DNA of 64,000 bases from NCBI RefSeq assembly GCF_021917145.1, contig NC_061062.1, forward strand, positions 4,118,466-4,182,465. Direction: 5' to 3'. This DNA is from Hypomesus transpacificus. Taxonomy: Eukaryota; Chordata; Actinopteri; Osmeriformes; Osmeridae. The position numbers and the translations under genes were made by a program. Numbering within the stretch: the first letter of the stretch is position 1; each line of letters starts with the position of its first letter. Shown here in pieces: positions 43,761-58,717 of this stretch. The notes beneath the pieces were generated by a model. That model was not told the DNA's origin and did no database searches. It worked only from the letters and a program-made list of their open reading frames with translations.

Positions 43761-44790
43761 GCAGCTGCGGTGTTGGTGTCGGTGTCAACAGCAGCAGCTG
43801 GTTCCAATTGTGCTGCGTCACTGGGAAGGGAATGTGTGTGTGTGTGTGTCCTCCGACTAGGAGCTAAGTGTAGGAGTGTAGGTTTAGTCCGTTTGCGCCC
43901 GTGTGCACATACTTTTACTACATTTCCAGTGAGTCCCTGTGTGTGTGTATGCATGTGTGTCAGCAGCCAGGAACTAGCAGCACCCCCGCAACATTTTTGG
44001 TCATCGTTCTTCCTGCACCGGAGCTGCAGAAAGAAGCCAGAGACTGTTTCCTCTCTGGGCCAGAGCTCCACCAGTGGCAGGGCCAGTAGGCAGAATATCT
44101 GCATCGTCCAAGCTTTTGTCTTCTTCTTCTTCCTTCAAAAGCGAAAAAAAGGAGAATACATGTTATGTGACGTGAGGGTCTAATATCTTTCTCCAGGGAT
44201 CCCAACACCGCAAGGAGAAAAAACATGCACCCGTCGGTGTCTGTCTTCCACAGCACCATGGAAACGGGGATGTTTCAACACCTGATCCAGGAACTAGACT
44301 TCCTCGCAAAGCAGGATATGCCACAGTCATGGTGCCTCAAGTCAAAGGCTACTCAATTCAATCTCTACTGTTTGAATTGTGGAGTTGCATGTAGTGAAAC
44401 TAAGTGTTATGGGGTGTGTCACCTGTTTTCTTACCCAGCTGCTGGACAAACAAAAGGACAAGACTCGCCATTACACACACACACACACACGTACACACAC
44501 ACACACACACAAACACACACGCACACAATCGTCTAGAGAGGATAGATCTAAAGAGATTCAGAGGTGGATTTAGGGGCCAGGGGACACTGAATAATTCATT
44601 ATTGTTCTGGAGAGAAGAGGGATAGGAGGAAAGGGGAAAGGAGGCGGAGAGGAGGGGAGAAGAGAGGAGAAAGGAGGAGAGAGGAGAAGGGAGAAGAGTA
44701 GGCAGGGGTACAGGCAGTAGAAGAAAGCCAGGTTCAGGGACCTACCACTGGGCTTTTGAAGTCTGGGTACTGCTGGATGGTAGGAAAGTA

Positions 44791-44991
44791 CATTCTCTCT
44801 CTCTCTTTCTTTTGCTCTCTGTCTCTCTCTCTGTCTCTCTCTCTGTCTCGTTCTGTCTCTTTCTTTTGCTCTCTGTCGCTCTCTGTCTCTCTCCCTCTAT
44901 CTCTCTATCTACCTTGTTCTTTTCTCTTTTTCTCTTTTTCTCTTCTTCTCTTTTTCTCTTTTTCTCTTTTTCACTTTTTCACTTTTTCACT

Positions 44992-45027
<36 letters not shown>

Positions 45028-45028
45028 T
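44791..45028. repeat. CT-rich / TTTTTCTC tract
   Basis: CTCTGT and CTTTTT repeats, then a CT run, with a GT-rich tract at 45056-45150 following. Low complexity, no gene. Confidence 0.8.
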
Positions 45029-47171
45029 TTAAAAAACACAAAAATACCAAAACCTGTGTGTGTGTTTGTGTGTGTGCATGCGTGTGTGGTTTGTGCGCTG
45101 GTGCACGCTCTTGTGTGCGTGCGTGCTTGCGTGTGCGTGTGTGTGTGAGTGAGTGAGCTGTGGGACAACACAGGGGATGGTGAGGCTCACTGACGTTAAC
45201 TTGCCTCAGGGTTCAATTAAAAATAAAGCTGAGGTTGCTACAGGGATGTAGGCGACAACTGCTGCATCAGCTGCAGTGGACAACATACTGCTGCTACCAA
45301 CCCATCCAGGCGAAGGTTAACCTCCGGATTTCTCTTCGCCAAAACGAAAGGACAACCGACTCAAACCAAACTAACCATGAGAGGTTACATATTTTATGTT
45401 GCCGCAGACAGCATTAATATAAAGTAAATACAGTGTGGCCACACATTTACGTTTTCATAAGTATTACTTTATTCATTAACCTTAACAATGCTTGTTTAGG
45501 TAGAGTGACCTCTGCCTTGCAGAAAAAGAATGAGACTGTCCAAGCCTCTGTGTCGTGACACACACACACACACACACACTCCTACACACACGAGCATGCA
45601 CACATCCAACATGCAAACTCTGTGACCAGCGCAACCTGCAGATGCTGCAGTGACATAATTCTTTCTGAGTGGTGATGACACTGACTCAAATGGATAAAAA
45701 GGATTTGGTGGATTGAATAAAAGGCTGAATGAGAGAAAGAAAGAGACACAGAGACAGGATAATAAAAATGGAAGGAGAGAGGGAGACTGGAAAGACGGGG
45801 GAGGATGAGGTAGCGAGACTGAGTGATAGATGGATAGAGAGAGAGAAAGAGAAACAGAGAAAGACCGAGATAGAAAGATATAGAGAGAAGGAGAGATGAG
45901 CCTGTACTCAGTCAGTTGGAGCCCTAGTGAGGAGACAGTCTCTCAGTCCTAATGAAGTGTTCACTGATGTTTTATGTCCGTTGCCGGAGGCAGCTGGCTG
46001 GACATCATAACTGTTATTGCGACAGACATGAAGATATAATAGATATTGCCGACCAGATGTCCTTACATAGATAAAGTGTATTTAGAACGCAGATTTTCAT
46101 TTCTGTACTCTTTGACAAGGCTGTATTGGTTGTGTACTTATTTGTACTGGTCTAATGCTACTCTATTCATTACAGAAGTGGGAGTCCATTGTAAAACTGT
46201 TTCCTTGTTTGAACAGCCGGCTGGTGGGGGCAGATTGATGAAGCCTTCCTGACTCAGACGTAAAAAACAGACAGTCCTGTTTGCCTCACTGCATTCTTCC
46301 ACCTGTAAGCTTAGCTGGAAGACATAAACAAGAAACCTGGACAGGTTGCTGAAGCGAGCCATGCTAACTCAACAATTAGCTTGAACCCAGCTGACCCTAA
46401 CAAGCACAGACATACAGTAACTAAACCAACTATTTCCTGTTGCTTTTCTAATTTGATAGCAATGCTAATCTTATGTAATCTGGTTTTCCTGCTAGCCCCA
46501 ATAACTCTTAACCCTCCTAAACTGGCTATCCAGTCGACAGACTGAGGAAAAACCCATGAGACGGGCAACACAAACAGACAGGCATTAACCTACTGTGGTA
46601 GCATCAGTCCCCTGGTTAGTTCTCTTCCCACACAATAAAATACTGCCTTTAGCACAACGAAATATCAAAGGGTTGTCAAGATACTTTGCACATATCTGAC
46701 TCATCCATTATCGGGTAAATGCGAGACCAGTTATATTGGGGGGGCAAAGTCATATTGCGGGGGCAAAGTTCTCAGGGAAAAGTGTACTATCATTGGTAAA
46801 TGTAGATATTATTCTCGTAGCCAATTAAAGCAGAACTGGGAAAAGGGTGATGTGTGTTCTCTTTCAGATCAGTGAGCCAGCACACTCCAAGTGGTTCAGA
46901 TGTTCGAACCACTCAGATATGGTCTAACAGAGACTAACTAACCACAAAAGATAGTGAAGGGGTATTCAATATATATCATACACACAGTTTCATATATAAC
47001 CTCCTTCCCTGTGTACATATACCACCTGGCCCCGTAAGGGGTTCTTATAAGAATACTTGCACCACCTCCGTGTTATCGGCACATAGGAATACATTTCGCT
47101 ATACATTTTAAATTCTGCATCATGTGAAAGGTTGTTTTAATATCTTCAGACTCTTTCTCTGTGCCACTTTT

Positions 47172-47174
<3 letters not shown>

Positions 47175-47246
<72 letters not shown>
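47175..47246. repeat. (CT)n microsatellite
   Basis: About 35 CT units in intergenic DNA. Confidence 0.95.
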
Positions 47247-47248
<2 letters not shown>

Positions 47249-50025
47249 CTCCACAGTATCTAAATCAGCCAGCTGTTTCAAGCCTACTGACACAGACACC
47301 CTGCAGAGCAGTTCTGTCTCACACTGAAACCCACTGTTTCTCCTCTCCTCGCCTCCTTGTCTTCTCTACTTTATCCATCCCTCGTCTTATAACGTCATTT
47401 CCATCCAGTCACATACAGTGAAGAAGAGCTATTGCACAATGGACCAAAATATATCATATTTGTCCACTGTGATGTTGCTGTGACCAGCCAAAGTTAGTTC
47501 AATAGTAGTGGCTGAGTACCAGACTGACATGAATATCTGATCTGTCTAAAACAACACACACATTGAGAAACCTCTCTGTATGGAAGTGGTAGAGGAGTTG
47601 TTTTGCATACAGCTCCAGGGTATGAGATCAAGGCCAGAATAATAGAGCAAGTGGGAGCTTGTCCAACTTACAGTACAGACATATCCTATCACTACAATAT
47701 ACATACAGACTTATATTATAGATATTATACACATAGATTAAGTAGAGCAACTTACTATATATTTTACTTGTTTAATTGTATTGTATGTCTTATTTATAGG
47801 CAGTCTTTTATCTGTTTCATTTACATTTTATATCTGTTGTATATATGGTCTAATGGTGTGTTGTGTTTGTGCATCTTTTACAACACAGCAGGGGTAACTG
47901 GACATGCTGCTGTCGATACTCATCTGTACACACATATTATGTGGGCTGACCGCTATAACACAGAGACAGGTTATAGGTTACCTGGGTGAGTGGAGATTGG
48001 AAGAGAGAGTAACATATTGTCTGGTCGCACACTAGAGTGAGGGTGTGCGGCCGCCATTGTGTGTGTGAGTCCAGTATGGATCTGATCAAACACAATGGCT
48101 ATTGATTAGTTATTGATGTTTGGCAGTCAAACAATGTCTAGGAGGTGTGGCTCGCCATCTAATCAATCGCCTGTGGCCAGTTGTACTGCAAAGTGACTTG
48201 TGTGTAGTATTTGATTTGTATATTCACTGCATCAATTGAGTTGAAACAGATTCTTGTTTTTACGGCAGCGGAATGGTTCCACACCATCCTGTATTGTAAG
48301 GGCTAAAACTTATTGATTTTGTCCAGGTGAAAAATTGCTTTTTTACCTTGGCTTGGTCTGCACTTCATGTTCTTGTGGTGGCGAGAAAAGGGAGTGTGTG
48401 TGTGTGTGTGTGTGTGTGCGTGTGTGTGACAGTCAAGAGTGTCAAAAAGTGTGTTTGTGTGTGATAAAGAGAGAAAGTGAGTGATAGAGAGAGACAGAGA
48501 AAGAGATAGATAGAGAGCGAGATGCAGAAACACCAATAAACAGTGAGAACAGTGAGTTCAGTCTGTGTGTCTGCTACTGGGACTGTCTTGGTTATTTTCA
48601 GGTTCTTGCGGGCAACATTCACACCTTTGAATAGCACAGAATGACCTCACTCTCTATCTCCTTTGGAACTCATTAAAAACAAAGTTTGAGTCTTTGGAAT
48701 CAGTACTTATTTCATGTTTCTTCTTTGAATTAATATTAATGTCAATGCAGTGAACTGTCAAATCAATTACAGCGTTATTACTCAGGCAGGGAGAATTGTA
48801 TTAATTAATAGGAAAGTTTTTTTTTTTTTTACTACAGGGATGAAAGTCATCCACCTCCTCAATAGAAGCTTCCTTCTCCTGTACAAGCCTTTTACTACAT
48901 CACTGGTGACAACAAGGATGTTGTATTGATGGACCTGTTGACATGAGGGGAGCCATGTTCTGAGAGAGGCCCCCAGCCCCTTTGACTCTGAGAGCTGGTG
49001 GGTTGGTAACAGGTCTGGTCCAAGCTCCTTGTTCCTGTTCGTATTGACAAATGGCTGCGTGCCAACCTGCCAGACAGGGATCCTCAGTCAAAACTCCCAC
49101 ACTCTTTTTTTTCCACCCTCCTCTCTCTCTCTTGCTCTCTTTTTTCTCTCTCTGCTCCTTCCTTTCATCTTCTCTAACCTCCTCTCTGTTTTCTCATTCA
49201 CAGAGAATAAAAGAACGTCCACGCCTTTCACTACAAAATTCAGGCTAACGTGTACATGCTACATCTGATCTGGACTGGATATAAATACAGCAGAGCTGGC
49301 CTGGGCTTCCTGCTACTGTATTCCCTGGTGTTTTGTTTTCCCAACAATCGCAGAGGGACAGCTGAGCCCAGTCTGAACCCACACCCAGAAAAGGACCAGA
49401 CAATAGAGCCTGCACATACGCAGCTCTCACACTTAGGTCCATGCACAAGCTTCACCTGACAGACAGAAAAGACTGGCAGCTCTGTGCGCGTAAGATGCGT
49501 CCATAATTACTGAGGTAAAATAATGTTCAGTCGTTCGATTATTGTTTCCAGCCGTTATGACACGTTTCCTATGATACAATGCAACACGACAATCCGTTAT
49601 TATACGGTTGTTACAGGTACACTGCATATACACTTAAACTGGCAGCTGTAGAGACATGTTGAGATGACACTGTGTTAAAAGGTCCACCATGCATGGTACA
49701 CTGGGTGTGGAAGGAGCACAAATCAAGAATCAGAGGTTTATTTCTGTAAAACAGGGGACAGCTATTTGGAAATAATAAATTGCTGACAAGGGGTGAGCTG
49801 TGAGTCCTATATCCCTCCCCCTTCCACAAATCAAGCTGAATTCTAGGGCTTAGCAAACAAGGTTTGGCAAATCTCCTTAAAATCTTAAAATAAGTAAAAG
49901 TAAAGGCCCTTGGGTACATCAAAATAATGAAAATATGTTTTGCCCCAGAGCACCACTCTACGTGAAAAACAACAACAAAATGAAGTCGATCAACTGATGA
50001 CTGTGAACACCACAAAAAAAACACG

Positions 50026-50111
50026 GTCTGTCTGCCTGCCTGTCTGTCTGCTTGTCTGACTGCTTGTCTGTCTGTCTGCCTGCTTGTCTGCCTGCTTGTC
50101 TGCCTGCTTGT

Positions 50112-50192
<81 letters not shown>
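50026..50192. repeat. (TGTC/TGCC)n tetranucleotide repeat
   Basis: Mixed TGTC, TGCC and TGCT units turn into at least fifteen pure TGTC units. It lies about 2.5 kb before the first arhgap5 coding exon. Confidence 0.95.
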
Positions 50193-50195
<3 letters not shown>

Positions 50196-52731
50196 GCAAC
50201 ACCACATATGAGGCTGAATGGTGCTCCAAATTTATAGCTTTGCAGTCTCAGAGTAGTGATTCATAGAGCAATGCATATTAAGTAGAAATAAAACTTTTAC
50301 AGTTCCAGTGCAATGGTTGTGTTTATCAACAATACTTAGCCTGAAACGTCCCTTGGGACAAACATTTTACAGTAATACGTATTAAATGCTTTCAACATTG
50401 TGATGATGATGACGTTCACCAGCTTGCACCACCGGCCACGGTAGGCTATCGTGTTGAGATATTTTAAATGGTTGTTGTCCTAGTCTTTCTCCACCTCATT
50501 ATCATCATTACCACATCGCAGCTGAATCACTGAACTAGTGAGGCATACAAAAATCCCAGAAAGTATTCATTCACACAATTCCATAGCAACCATGCACGCG
50601 CGTCGGGTCCGCGCACCTTGCACTGCTAATGGAAAAGTTACTGGAGAGAGAGTGAGTGAGAGCAGGATGCATCAGTCGCCATTACTGCCTGGGATGAGAG
50701 GGGAGGGAGCAGGTCTCGGATTACACGCATACCACTTATAACACAAAATATATGAAAACAATACATTCTGGAATAGAAAAAGGGTATGCTGCGTGTTGTA
50801 TACGATTTACGGGGCTCGAGGAACTGAGTAATCGAATTATGTGGATTGAAAAAAACACTTGGAATGCTATATTTTTTCGTGCTTTCGGGAGCTGGGAGCG
50901 ACCATGTTAGCTAGGGGAATGTATTTGGAATGGGCTGCATCGACTTTCTTCATTACTAAACCACACTCTGCATAGAATTTTCCGGGACTATCAAATTGAG
51001 GTTGTATACATTAAGATTTAAGGAAGGGAACTGACAAATTTCTTAATAATGTCTTTTTCTTTTAGATTTCACTCTCCGTTAAATGTATTGTTCGCTCAGC
51101 TAGCTATCCATGTCTGGCAAGCTAACGCCAGCTAGCCAAGCTAAACTGTGAAAGCAAGCGTTTTTGCGTTGTATATGGGCAAGGCCCACTGTTGGGAGCT
51201 AGTTTCATTGCTTGGCAGATGACATGGTTGGTCTTTTCACAATCATTAGCTAATAACTTGGTATTTAAGTGGTAAGTCAACATAGTTTGTTAATATTGTA
51301 CAGTGTCATGTAACCGTTTTTAAATCAACCATTTATATTGGTATCATATTGGTTGTGTGTCAGGCAGTTGGCAATAGGGCTAAGTCTTCCAGAAAGCAAG
51401 CTAACATAACTAATGTTGGGTTTATTGGGATGGGGTTGAGTACTAGCTGGCTGTAAAGTTAGACTGGGTTAATAGTTTAACCTCCAATGAAAGTCAAGTT
51501 GAATTCGATACATTGAGAAGTTTCAGTATAATGCTTGAATTTAGCTTTTGATTATTGCTTGTGTGTCAAAAGATTCTTAATTTCTGTATATAGTGCGGCA
51601 GGTCACCGTTTAAAACCAGTGCATTTCAGAGCATTTTGGCTAGAAGGTCAGGGAATCAGTCAAGTGAATCACATCACTTATTTCTGCTTTTCTTGAGTGT
51701 TAGGGAACTACTGCCTGGATGAAATGTGTGTTTTTTCGTTATGCTCTTACTGGCAGTTATTCTTCAGCATGGAGTGTGCTTGGAGGTGATGTATTGCTGC
51801 TGGGGGTGTTGCAAGACATCAACCAGCAAGCCGATGTGGAGACGGGAGCATTTATGATTGCTCAGATTCATAGAGTGGGACTGATTCATTCGCTTTTTTA
51901 CGAGGCAAAAACTTGATTGATTTGCTAGTATGTTTACACAATGACTGGTACACTGGTTAGGGTGTGTATCTTAACCAATCAGCGGTAACTGACTCAGTAT
52001 AACATACTCAAGTTTATTTTTTTTGACAAATAAAGCTTGTGTGGGTTTGTGTAATACAAAGAGCCAAGAGTAGGTATATTCCAATGATGACTGTAATGAA
52101 TATCTGTTATATCTCTATCAGTTCACTAAATAAGTGTTTGCCTTTGAGTGATGAATGTGATATCTTGGGAGATATTCTATTTTATTTGTCTGCGCAAAGC
52201 AAATCATTTCTAGGTCACTGGCTGTCAAAGGGTGAAGTTGCCATTTTTATCACAAATTGGTTGAAAGCAGCTCTTTTTCCTGCAACCATTTCTCTGGGTA
52301 GGAAAAGATACTCAGCAGAAAAGGATCACTGAGCAAATTACACTCTCGTCTCTTACCCTAGCAGATCTGACTGCTGAGGTTCATCAGTGCATTTGTGTTG
52401 CTCATCCATTCAGAAATGTCAGTTCCTTGAAAAGAATAGATGTTTTTGAAAATTCGGACTAAACCATAACAGTGACTTAACTGTTCTAGGACAGCCTGTG
52501 TCATGCTTTCATATAAATCAAACATGTGTTTTAATAGTTGCCTCTCTGTTTACTGTTTTTCAGGAAGGTGAGAAACTAGAGGGAGGTAGGCATAAGGGCC
52601 TAGAACAGGGGAGGCTACAACTTCAAAGGGAAAGTCATGCACACGTCACTTCCCCACTACTAACTCATGGAACTGGATGGATAGCTGGATACCTTTCCTC
52701 TGCGTGACCAGGCGATGAGCGGGGGTCTATA

Positions 52732-55700
52732 ATGGCCAAGAACAAGGAGGCGCGCCCCCCAACATTTGCTGTCAGTGTGGTGGGCCTCTCAGGGACTGAG
52801 AAGGAAAAGGGCAACTGTGGTGTGGGCAAGTCCTGCCTTTGCAACAGATATGTGCGCCCCAATGCAGACAGCTACTATACCGAGCACACTTCTGTGTTGA
52901 GCACAATTGACTTTGGGGGTCGAGTGGTAAACAATGATCACTTCCTGTACTGGGGGGAGGTGCACCACCGAAGCGATGACGGTCTTGAATGTAAGATCCA
53001 GATCGTTGAACAGACTGAATTTATTGACGATCAGACTTTCTTACCACATCGCAGCACAAACCTGCAACCCTACACAAAGCGGGCTGCAACCTCGAAGCTG
53101 CAGTCAGCAGAGAAGCTAATGTACATTTGCACGGACCAGCTCGGCCTGGAACAGGATTTTGATCAGAAGCAGATGCCCGATGGAAAGCTGAACGTTGACG
53201 GATTTGTGCTGTGCGTGGACGTGAGCAAAGGCTGCAATAGGAAATTCGACGATCAGATGAAATTTGTCAACAGCCTCTACACTCAAATGGCCAAGACGAA
53301 AAAGCCAGTCGTCTTTGCGGCGACAAAGTGTGACGAGTGCGTGGAGCAGTACTTGAGGGACTTGCAGGCGTTTGCCGCCAGCAAAAAGAGCCTGTTGGTC
53401 ATCGAAACCGCCGCTAAATCAAGCATCAACGTGGAGCTGTGTTTCAACGCCTTGATCCAGCAGATGGACAAGACGAGAGGGAAGCCCAAGACGATCCCTT
53501 ACCTAGAGGCCTACAAAGTACATCGTCAGCTGGTCGCTTCTGTGTCGGACAGGTTCGAGAAGCTCATTGTGCAGACAGTTAGAGATTACCACACAAGTTG
53601 GAAGATGGTGATGAACACTTTGAAGAGCCACCCAGACTATGAGGAATACATCACCCTGGAGGGGACCAGGAAGGCCAGAAACACCTTCAACAAGCACATC
53701 CAACAGCTGAAGCAGGATCACATCAAGAAAAGAAAAGAAGATTACCTAACCAGCCTGCCCAAAATCCTCAACAATCTTCTCAACAATCTGGAGGAGATCG
53801 ACAACCTGACCTGGATGGAAGCCCAGAACTTGATAAGGAGTCGGGCCGAGTTCCAGTTCTGGTTCGTGGTTCTAGACCAAACACCCTGGTATGAGACGGA
53901 ACACATCGACAAAACCGATAGGAGAGTGCCCTTTGACATTCTGGACACGGCGGACGGAGAGAGAATCTATCACAACCACGTAGCGCACCTGTTCTCAGAG
54001 AAGAGGAGAGTGGAGATGAAGGACCGCTTTAAGAAGACCCTGGACAGGGTCCACTTCATCAGCCCTGGTCAGCCTTGGGAGGAGGTCATGTGTTTTGTGA
54101 TGGAGGACGAGGCCTACAAGTATATCACAGAGGCAGATCGGCGGGATGTTTACGGACGACACCAGCAGGAAATAGTTGAAAGGGCCAGAGAGGAATTTCA
54201 GGAAATGCTTTTTGAGCATGCAGAGCTGTTCTATGACCTGGATTTAAATGCCACCCCAAGCTGTGACAAGATGAGTGAGATCCATGCAGTGCTCAATGAG
54301 GAGCCCCGGTACAGAGCTCTACAGAAGCTAGCCCCAGACAGGGAGTCCCTACTACTCAAGCACATTGGGTTTGTTTACCACCCGACAAAGGAGACATGTC
54401 TCAGTGGCCAAAGCTGCGTGGACTTGAAAGTAGAACATGTCCTCGCTAACAGGCTGGTGCAGCTCGACCATGGTCGCTCTAATCTCTACTATAACAGTGC
54501 CAACATTGATAAAGTCAATTTGTGTCTTCTGGGAAGGGAGGGACTCGCACAAGAGCTGGCCAATGAAATCAGAGCTCAGTCCACAGATGATGAGTACACC
54601 CTGGATGGTAAGATATACGAGTTGGAGCTTCTGCCGGTCGACGTCAACTCAACACTGCTTTTTAGCCACACGTGGGTGTCGACCTTCAAACCCCACGGTA
54701 TCTTCTGCGTTTTTAGCTCCATAGAATCACTCAACTGCATAGGCGACTGCATAGGCCGGATTAGGGCGGAGATTGCACAGAACAGGAGGGAGAGATTCAG
54801 CCAGCCGTTGCCATTCATTCTGATACTTGCCAATCAGAGAGACAATGTTTGTAAAAACACTCCGATCCTGAGGCACCAGGGCCAGCAGCTGGCCAATAAG
54901 CTGCAGTGCACGTTTGTAGATATACCCTCAGGGGCCTTCCCCAGGAAGTTTAACGAGTTTCAAATCAAACAGGCTCTGCGAGGGGTGTTGGAGGGCCTGA
55001 AGCACAATTTTGACGTGATGAGCCCCCTGCCCTCCATCAAGGACATGTCGGAGACCGACCTGAGGATTGTCATGTGTGCCATGTGCATGGACCCGTTCAG
55101 TGTGGACCTAATCCTCTCTCCGTTCCTGGACTCCCACTCTTGCAGCGCAGGTCAGCCTGGCCAGAGCAACACCCTAATCCTGGACAAGATCATTGGGGAC
55201 AGTCGTCGGAGGATACAAGTAACCGTGATCTCCTACCACTCCTCCATAGGCATCAGAAAAGACGAGCTAGTCCATGGCTACATCCTGGTCTACTCAGCCA
55301 AGCGTAAGGCTTCGATGGCGATGCTGAGGGCTTTCTTGGCCGAGGTGCAGGATGTCATCCCGGTCCAGATGGTGGCCATTACCGACAGCCAGGCGGACTT
55401 CTTCGAGAATGATTCCATCAAGGAGCTGATGACTGAAGGTGAGCACATTGCCACAGAGATCGCAGCCAAGTTCACGGCGCTCTACTCGCTGTCACAGTAC
55501 CACCGGCAGACGGAGGTCTTCACGCCGTTCTTCAACGAGGTCCTCGAGAAGAAGTGCGGCATTGAAAGCTCGTTCATGCTGGACAGCTCCAGAGACTGCA
55601 CAGGAACCAGTGAGGACTTTGTCTTCCCCCAGTCTCCCCACAACCACTCTCCAGCATACAGCTACTACCCCGACTCAGAGGACGACACAGAGGCCCCACC

Positions 55701-57761
55701 GCCTTACAGTCCCATTGGGGATGATGTCCAGCTCCTGCCTACCCCCAGCGAGAGGGCCCGGTACCGGATAGACCTCGAAGGGAACGAGTACCCAGTCCAC
55801 AGCACCCCCATAGGAGACCAGGAGCGCAACCACAAAGTGCCTCCCCCTGTCAGGCCCAAGCCGATCCTCCCCAAGCCCAACGTGAAGAAGCTGGACCCCA
55901 ATTTGCTGAAGACCATCGAGGCTGGGATGAAGAGCAACCGGCGGACGCGCGGCCCAACGGCCCACGGAGAGGACGTGGAGGCCTCTGATAACTACGCCGA
56001 CCCAGTCGACACGCTCCTCAAACCCAAGGGCTTCGCTAACGACGACATCTACGCGGTCCCGGAGGACACTCAGAGCCGCATAGTCAAGATGAGAAACTCT
56101 TTCGGAGGCCTCCATGTTCTGCACGGCGACGAGGAGAACGGTTTCGACAGGAAGACCCAGGCCGCCAGGCGGCCCTCTAAATACAAGCACCGTTCCAAGA
56201 TCCTGTTTAGCAAGACCAAGGCGTACCAACGCAGGGTTCACTCTGACCTTAGCGATGAGGAATCAGGCCCGGCCACACAGAAGAAGAAGAAGGGAAGAGC
56301 CCACAGAGGGAGTGAGGAAGACCCACTGCTGTCCCCCGCTGACCCCTGGAAGGGAGGGATCGACAACCCTGCCATCACCTCCGACCCAGAACAGGATGAC
56401 AAGAGGATGAAGAAAAAGAAGACACCAAAGATTAAAGAAGCTAAAAAGGTAACTTAGATTATGGCTCAGCCCATATCACTTTTCTGTCATGATGGGTCCT
56501 GCAAAAAGGCCTATTAAATGGTCTAAACTAAAGGATATAATGTTCTAAATGTGTGCAGTGTTGTAACACATTCATTTGTTCCTGTTCCACATATAGGCTG
56601 ATGCTTAAGTGGTGTATGGGGAAGCTTTGAAGATAACAACATGTACACACGCTCACATACACGTTTCACAGTGTTTAGCCCAGAGACATGCCACAGTTGT
56701 AATGTTTAAGCAACTCTACGCCTGAGACTGTGATGTCATACCATTGCTTTGGCAAACACATGCAGTTGAGGAATGTATAAGCTTCCTTTAGTGTCAAATG
56801 AGAGGCCATGCTTCTCTTTAGTGCCCTGTGTCTACTGGACTAGTTTCTCCATGTCCAAGATCCCTCCAGTTTCTCTGTTGTCTTCTACAGTCTCTAGTCA
56901 GCCAGATGTTACAGGCATTTAGAGGCAGAGTTCCTAGGGTGGGGAGGAAATCCACAGACCGATGGAGAGAGCCATGAATCTGACTGTACAAACAGAGATG
57001 TTTGGTTTCTCTACAAGAAATGTAAAAAGAACGAAACCAACATGTTGCACATGTGATCTATGACAGTACATTGGAGCCACTTGAATAAGATTTAGTCTGC
57101 ACCGTGGCTTCCTGTGTAGTTCTTGGTAGAATGCTGAGGATGTTATATCTGATAAATCCTTATTTATGTTTTTCTTGGTTCCCTTCTACTGTTAAGTTAT
57201 GTCTGGGTTCTTCACCCTATGCCTACTCTGTGCACTTATATCCTCATTTATGTATCTTTTATTGTGGAAAAGCATGAGGTTTCACTGGTGTCCTTTGGCT
57301 TGAAGTCTATGAAAAAGAATATGAAAGAGAGAAAGGCGAAGAAAGGAACTCACAGACTCTCCGTCTCTCCATATTAAGACTCTTTTTCCCAAGAGTAATG
57401 CCACCTGACTTCTGGAACACTAGCTTTCTTTGATAACCAGGCCGTAGTTAAGTCACAATAATCGTGTTCAATTATATTTCAGTTGTTGTGTGTGAGATTA
57501 TGACACTTCGAAGAGCTTGAGCTGAGAATCAAAGCAGTCAACTTGTCCTTTGAGAAATAACGTTTATCTCTCGTTCTCTCTCTTTCACCATCTCTCTGTC
57601 TTCTCAGCCAAAATCCTCCAAACCTGCTAAGCCCTTGTACCCCCCTACAAGGAGGAACTGGGAGAGTAACTACTTTGGGGTTCCTCTTCAGAGCCTGGTC
57701 ACACACGAGCGACCCATCCCTCTCTTCATAGAGAAGTGTGTCGACTACATCGAACGCACCG
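52732..57761 (+). CDS. arhgap5: Rho GTPase-activating protein 5 (p190B RhoGAP), 5' part
   Basis: p190B stimulates GTP hydrolysis on RhoA and Rac at the membrane and leading edge. Coding exons in the window are 52732-56448 (1239 codons, open throughout) and 57608-57761; more lie beyond the right edge. The first exon begins at acceptor tttttcag (52563), giving a 168-nt leader before the ATG. Order: N-terminal GTPase-like domain with P-loop GNCGVGKSC (residues 27-35), FF domains around residues 265-530 (each with W and F landmarks, such as [17 protein letters not shown]), pseudo-GTPase modules, and a disordered acidic and proline part with [10 protein letters not shown] and [10 protein letters not shown]. 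Tyr1107 in the latter matches the p120RasGAP-binding tyrosine of the family. The second exon starts the RhoGAP domain ([29 protein letters not shown]); the arginine-finger exon is outside the window. Confidence 0.96.
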
Positions 57762-58617
57762 GTATGTTCATCTCCGTTTTCCCCCCATTTCACAGCGTTC
57801 CTTTTTGCCCTTTATTTCGTCGATCTCGTAGACATGACGAGGAACTGGGGACTCAACTCTGCAGGCCTGCTGCTGCGCTTCCTCCGAGGGAGGGAATCAG
57901 ATAACCGTCCAAATGCATCAACGTCATAACGCATTTAATTACCCATCATCCACTCTCCCCCAGTACACGTCCCTTTGAAAGGCGGTTTATTAGAGTGGGG
58001 AGAGAAAGAGGAAACGATTAATAAACGTCTTCAGTGAGCATGTTTGCATTTAACAGGGGCCTCGTCCCAGATGCACACTGTGGCTGTTTCTCCCTAAGCT
58101 CAAGTCCCTGGACACTAGTCTGAAGAAATGGGACACACAGCGCGGTTACCAATGTTGCATTGGTTAGGGCCAAGTCCTCTGATCTGTCAGTGTACATAAG
58201 GTCATAGGTACAGGTTAGGCTGGTACCTGATGAGGATCAAGGTAGATGGTCCTAACAGGATGTACATCCACGCAGCTGGGTTTGAATGGGACCAGTGCCG
58301 TAGCAGGATCGAGGTGACCTATGTTCGTAGGTTCTAGGGGTTGGCATGGTTCCGTCGGACGGCTGAAGTAGGTTGTAGATGTAAGGAGGTGATAGAGGCT
58401 GAAATGGGACGTGGCCAGTGAGATGGCCGTCTCTGCCCCTGGCTGTGTATGAGCAGCGCAGGAGTGGTGTGTTCCATTACCAGTCCTCTAATCTGAGTGC
58501 AGTACCACAATGCCCTTCGCTGATGAAAAGGTGCATCAACGCTCTCTTAAGCAATGTGAATCCTGGGGGGGAAATAAGCATTTGGTATTTCTATCTATCT
58601 CTTTGTCTGACCCTCTC

Positions 58618-58638
58618 TCCCCCCCCCCCCCCTCTCTC

Positions 58639-58713
<75 letters not shown>
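58618..58713. repeat. C run plus (CT)n microsatellite
   Basis: Twelve C followed by about 40 CT units in the arhgap5 intron. Confidence 0.95.

Positions 58714-58717
<4 letters not shown>

Noticed and set aside
44225-44536. Frame MHPSVSVFHSTMETGMFQHL
   Set aside because: No recognisable family; it ends in a CA repeat and has no supporting splice pattern.
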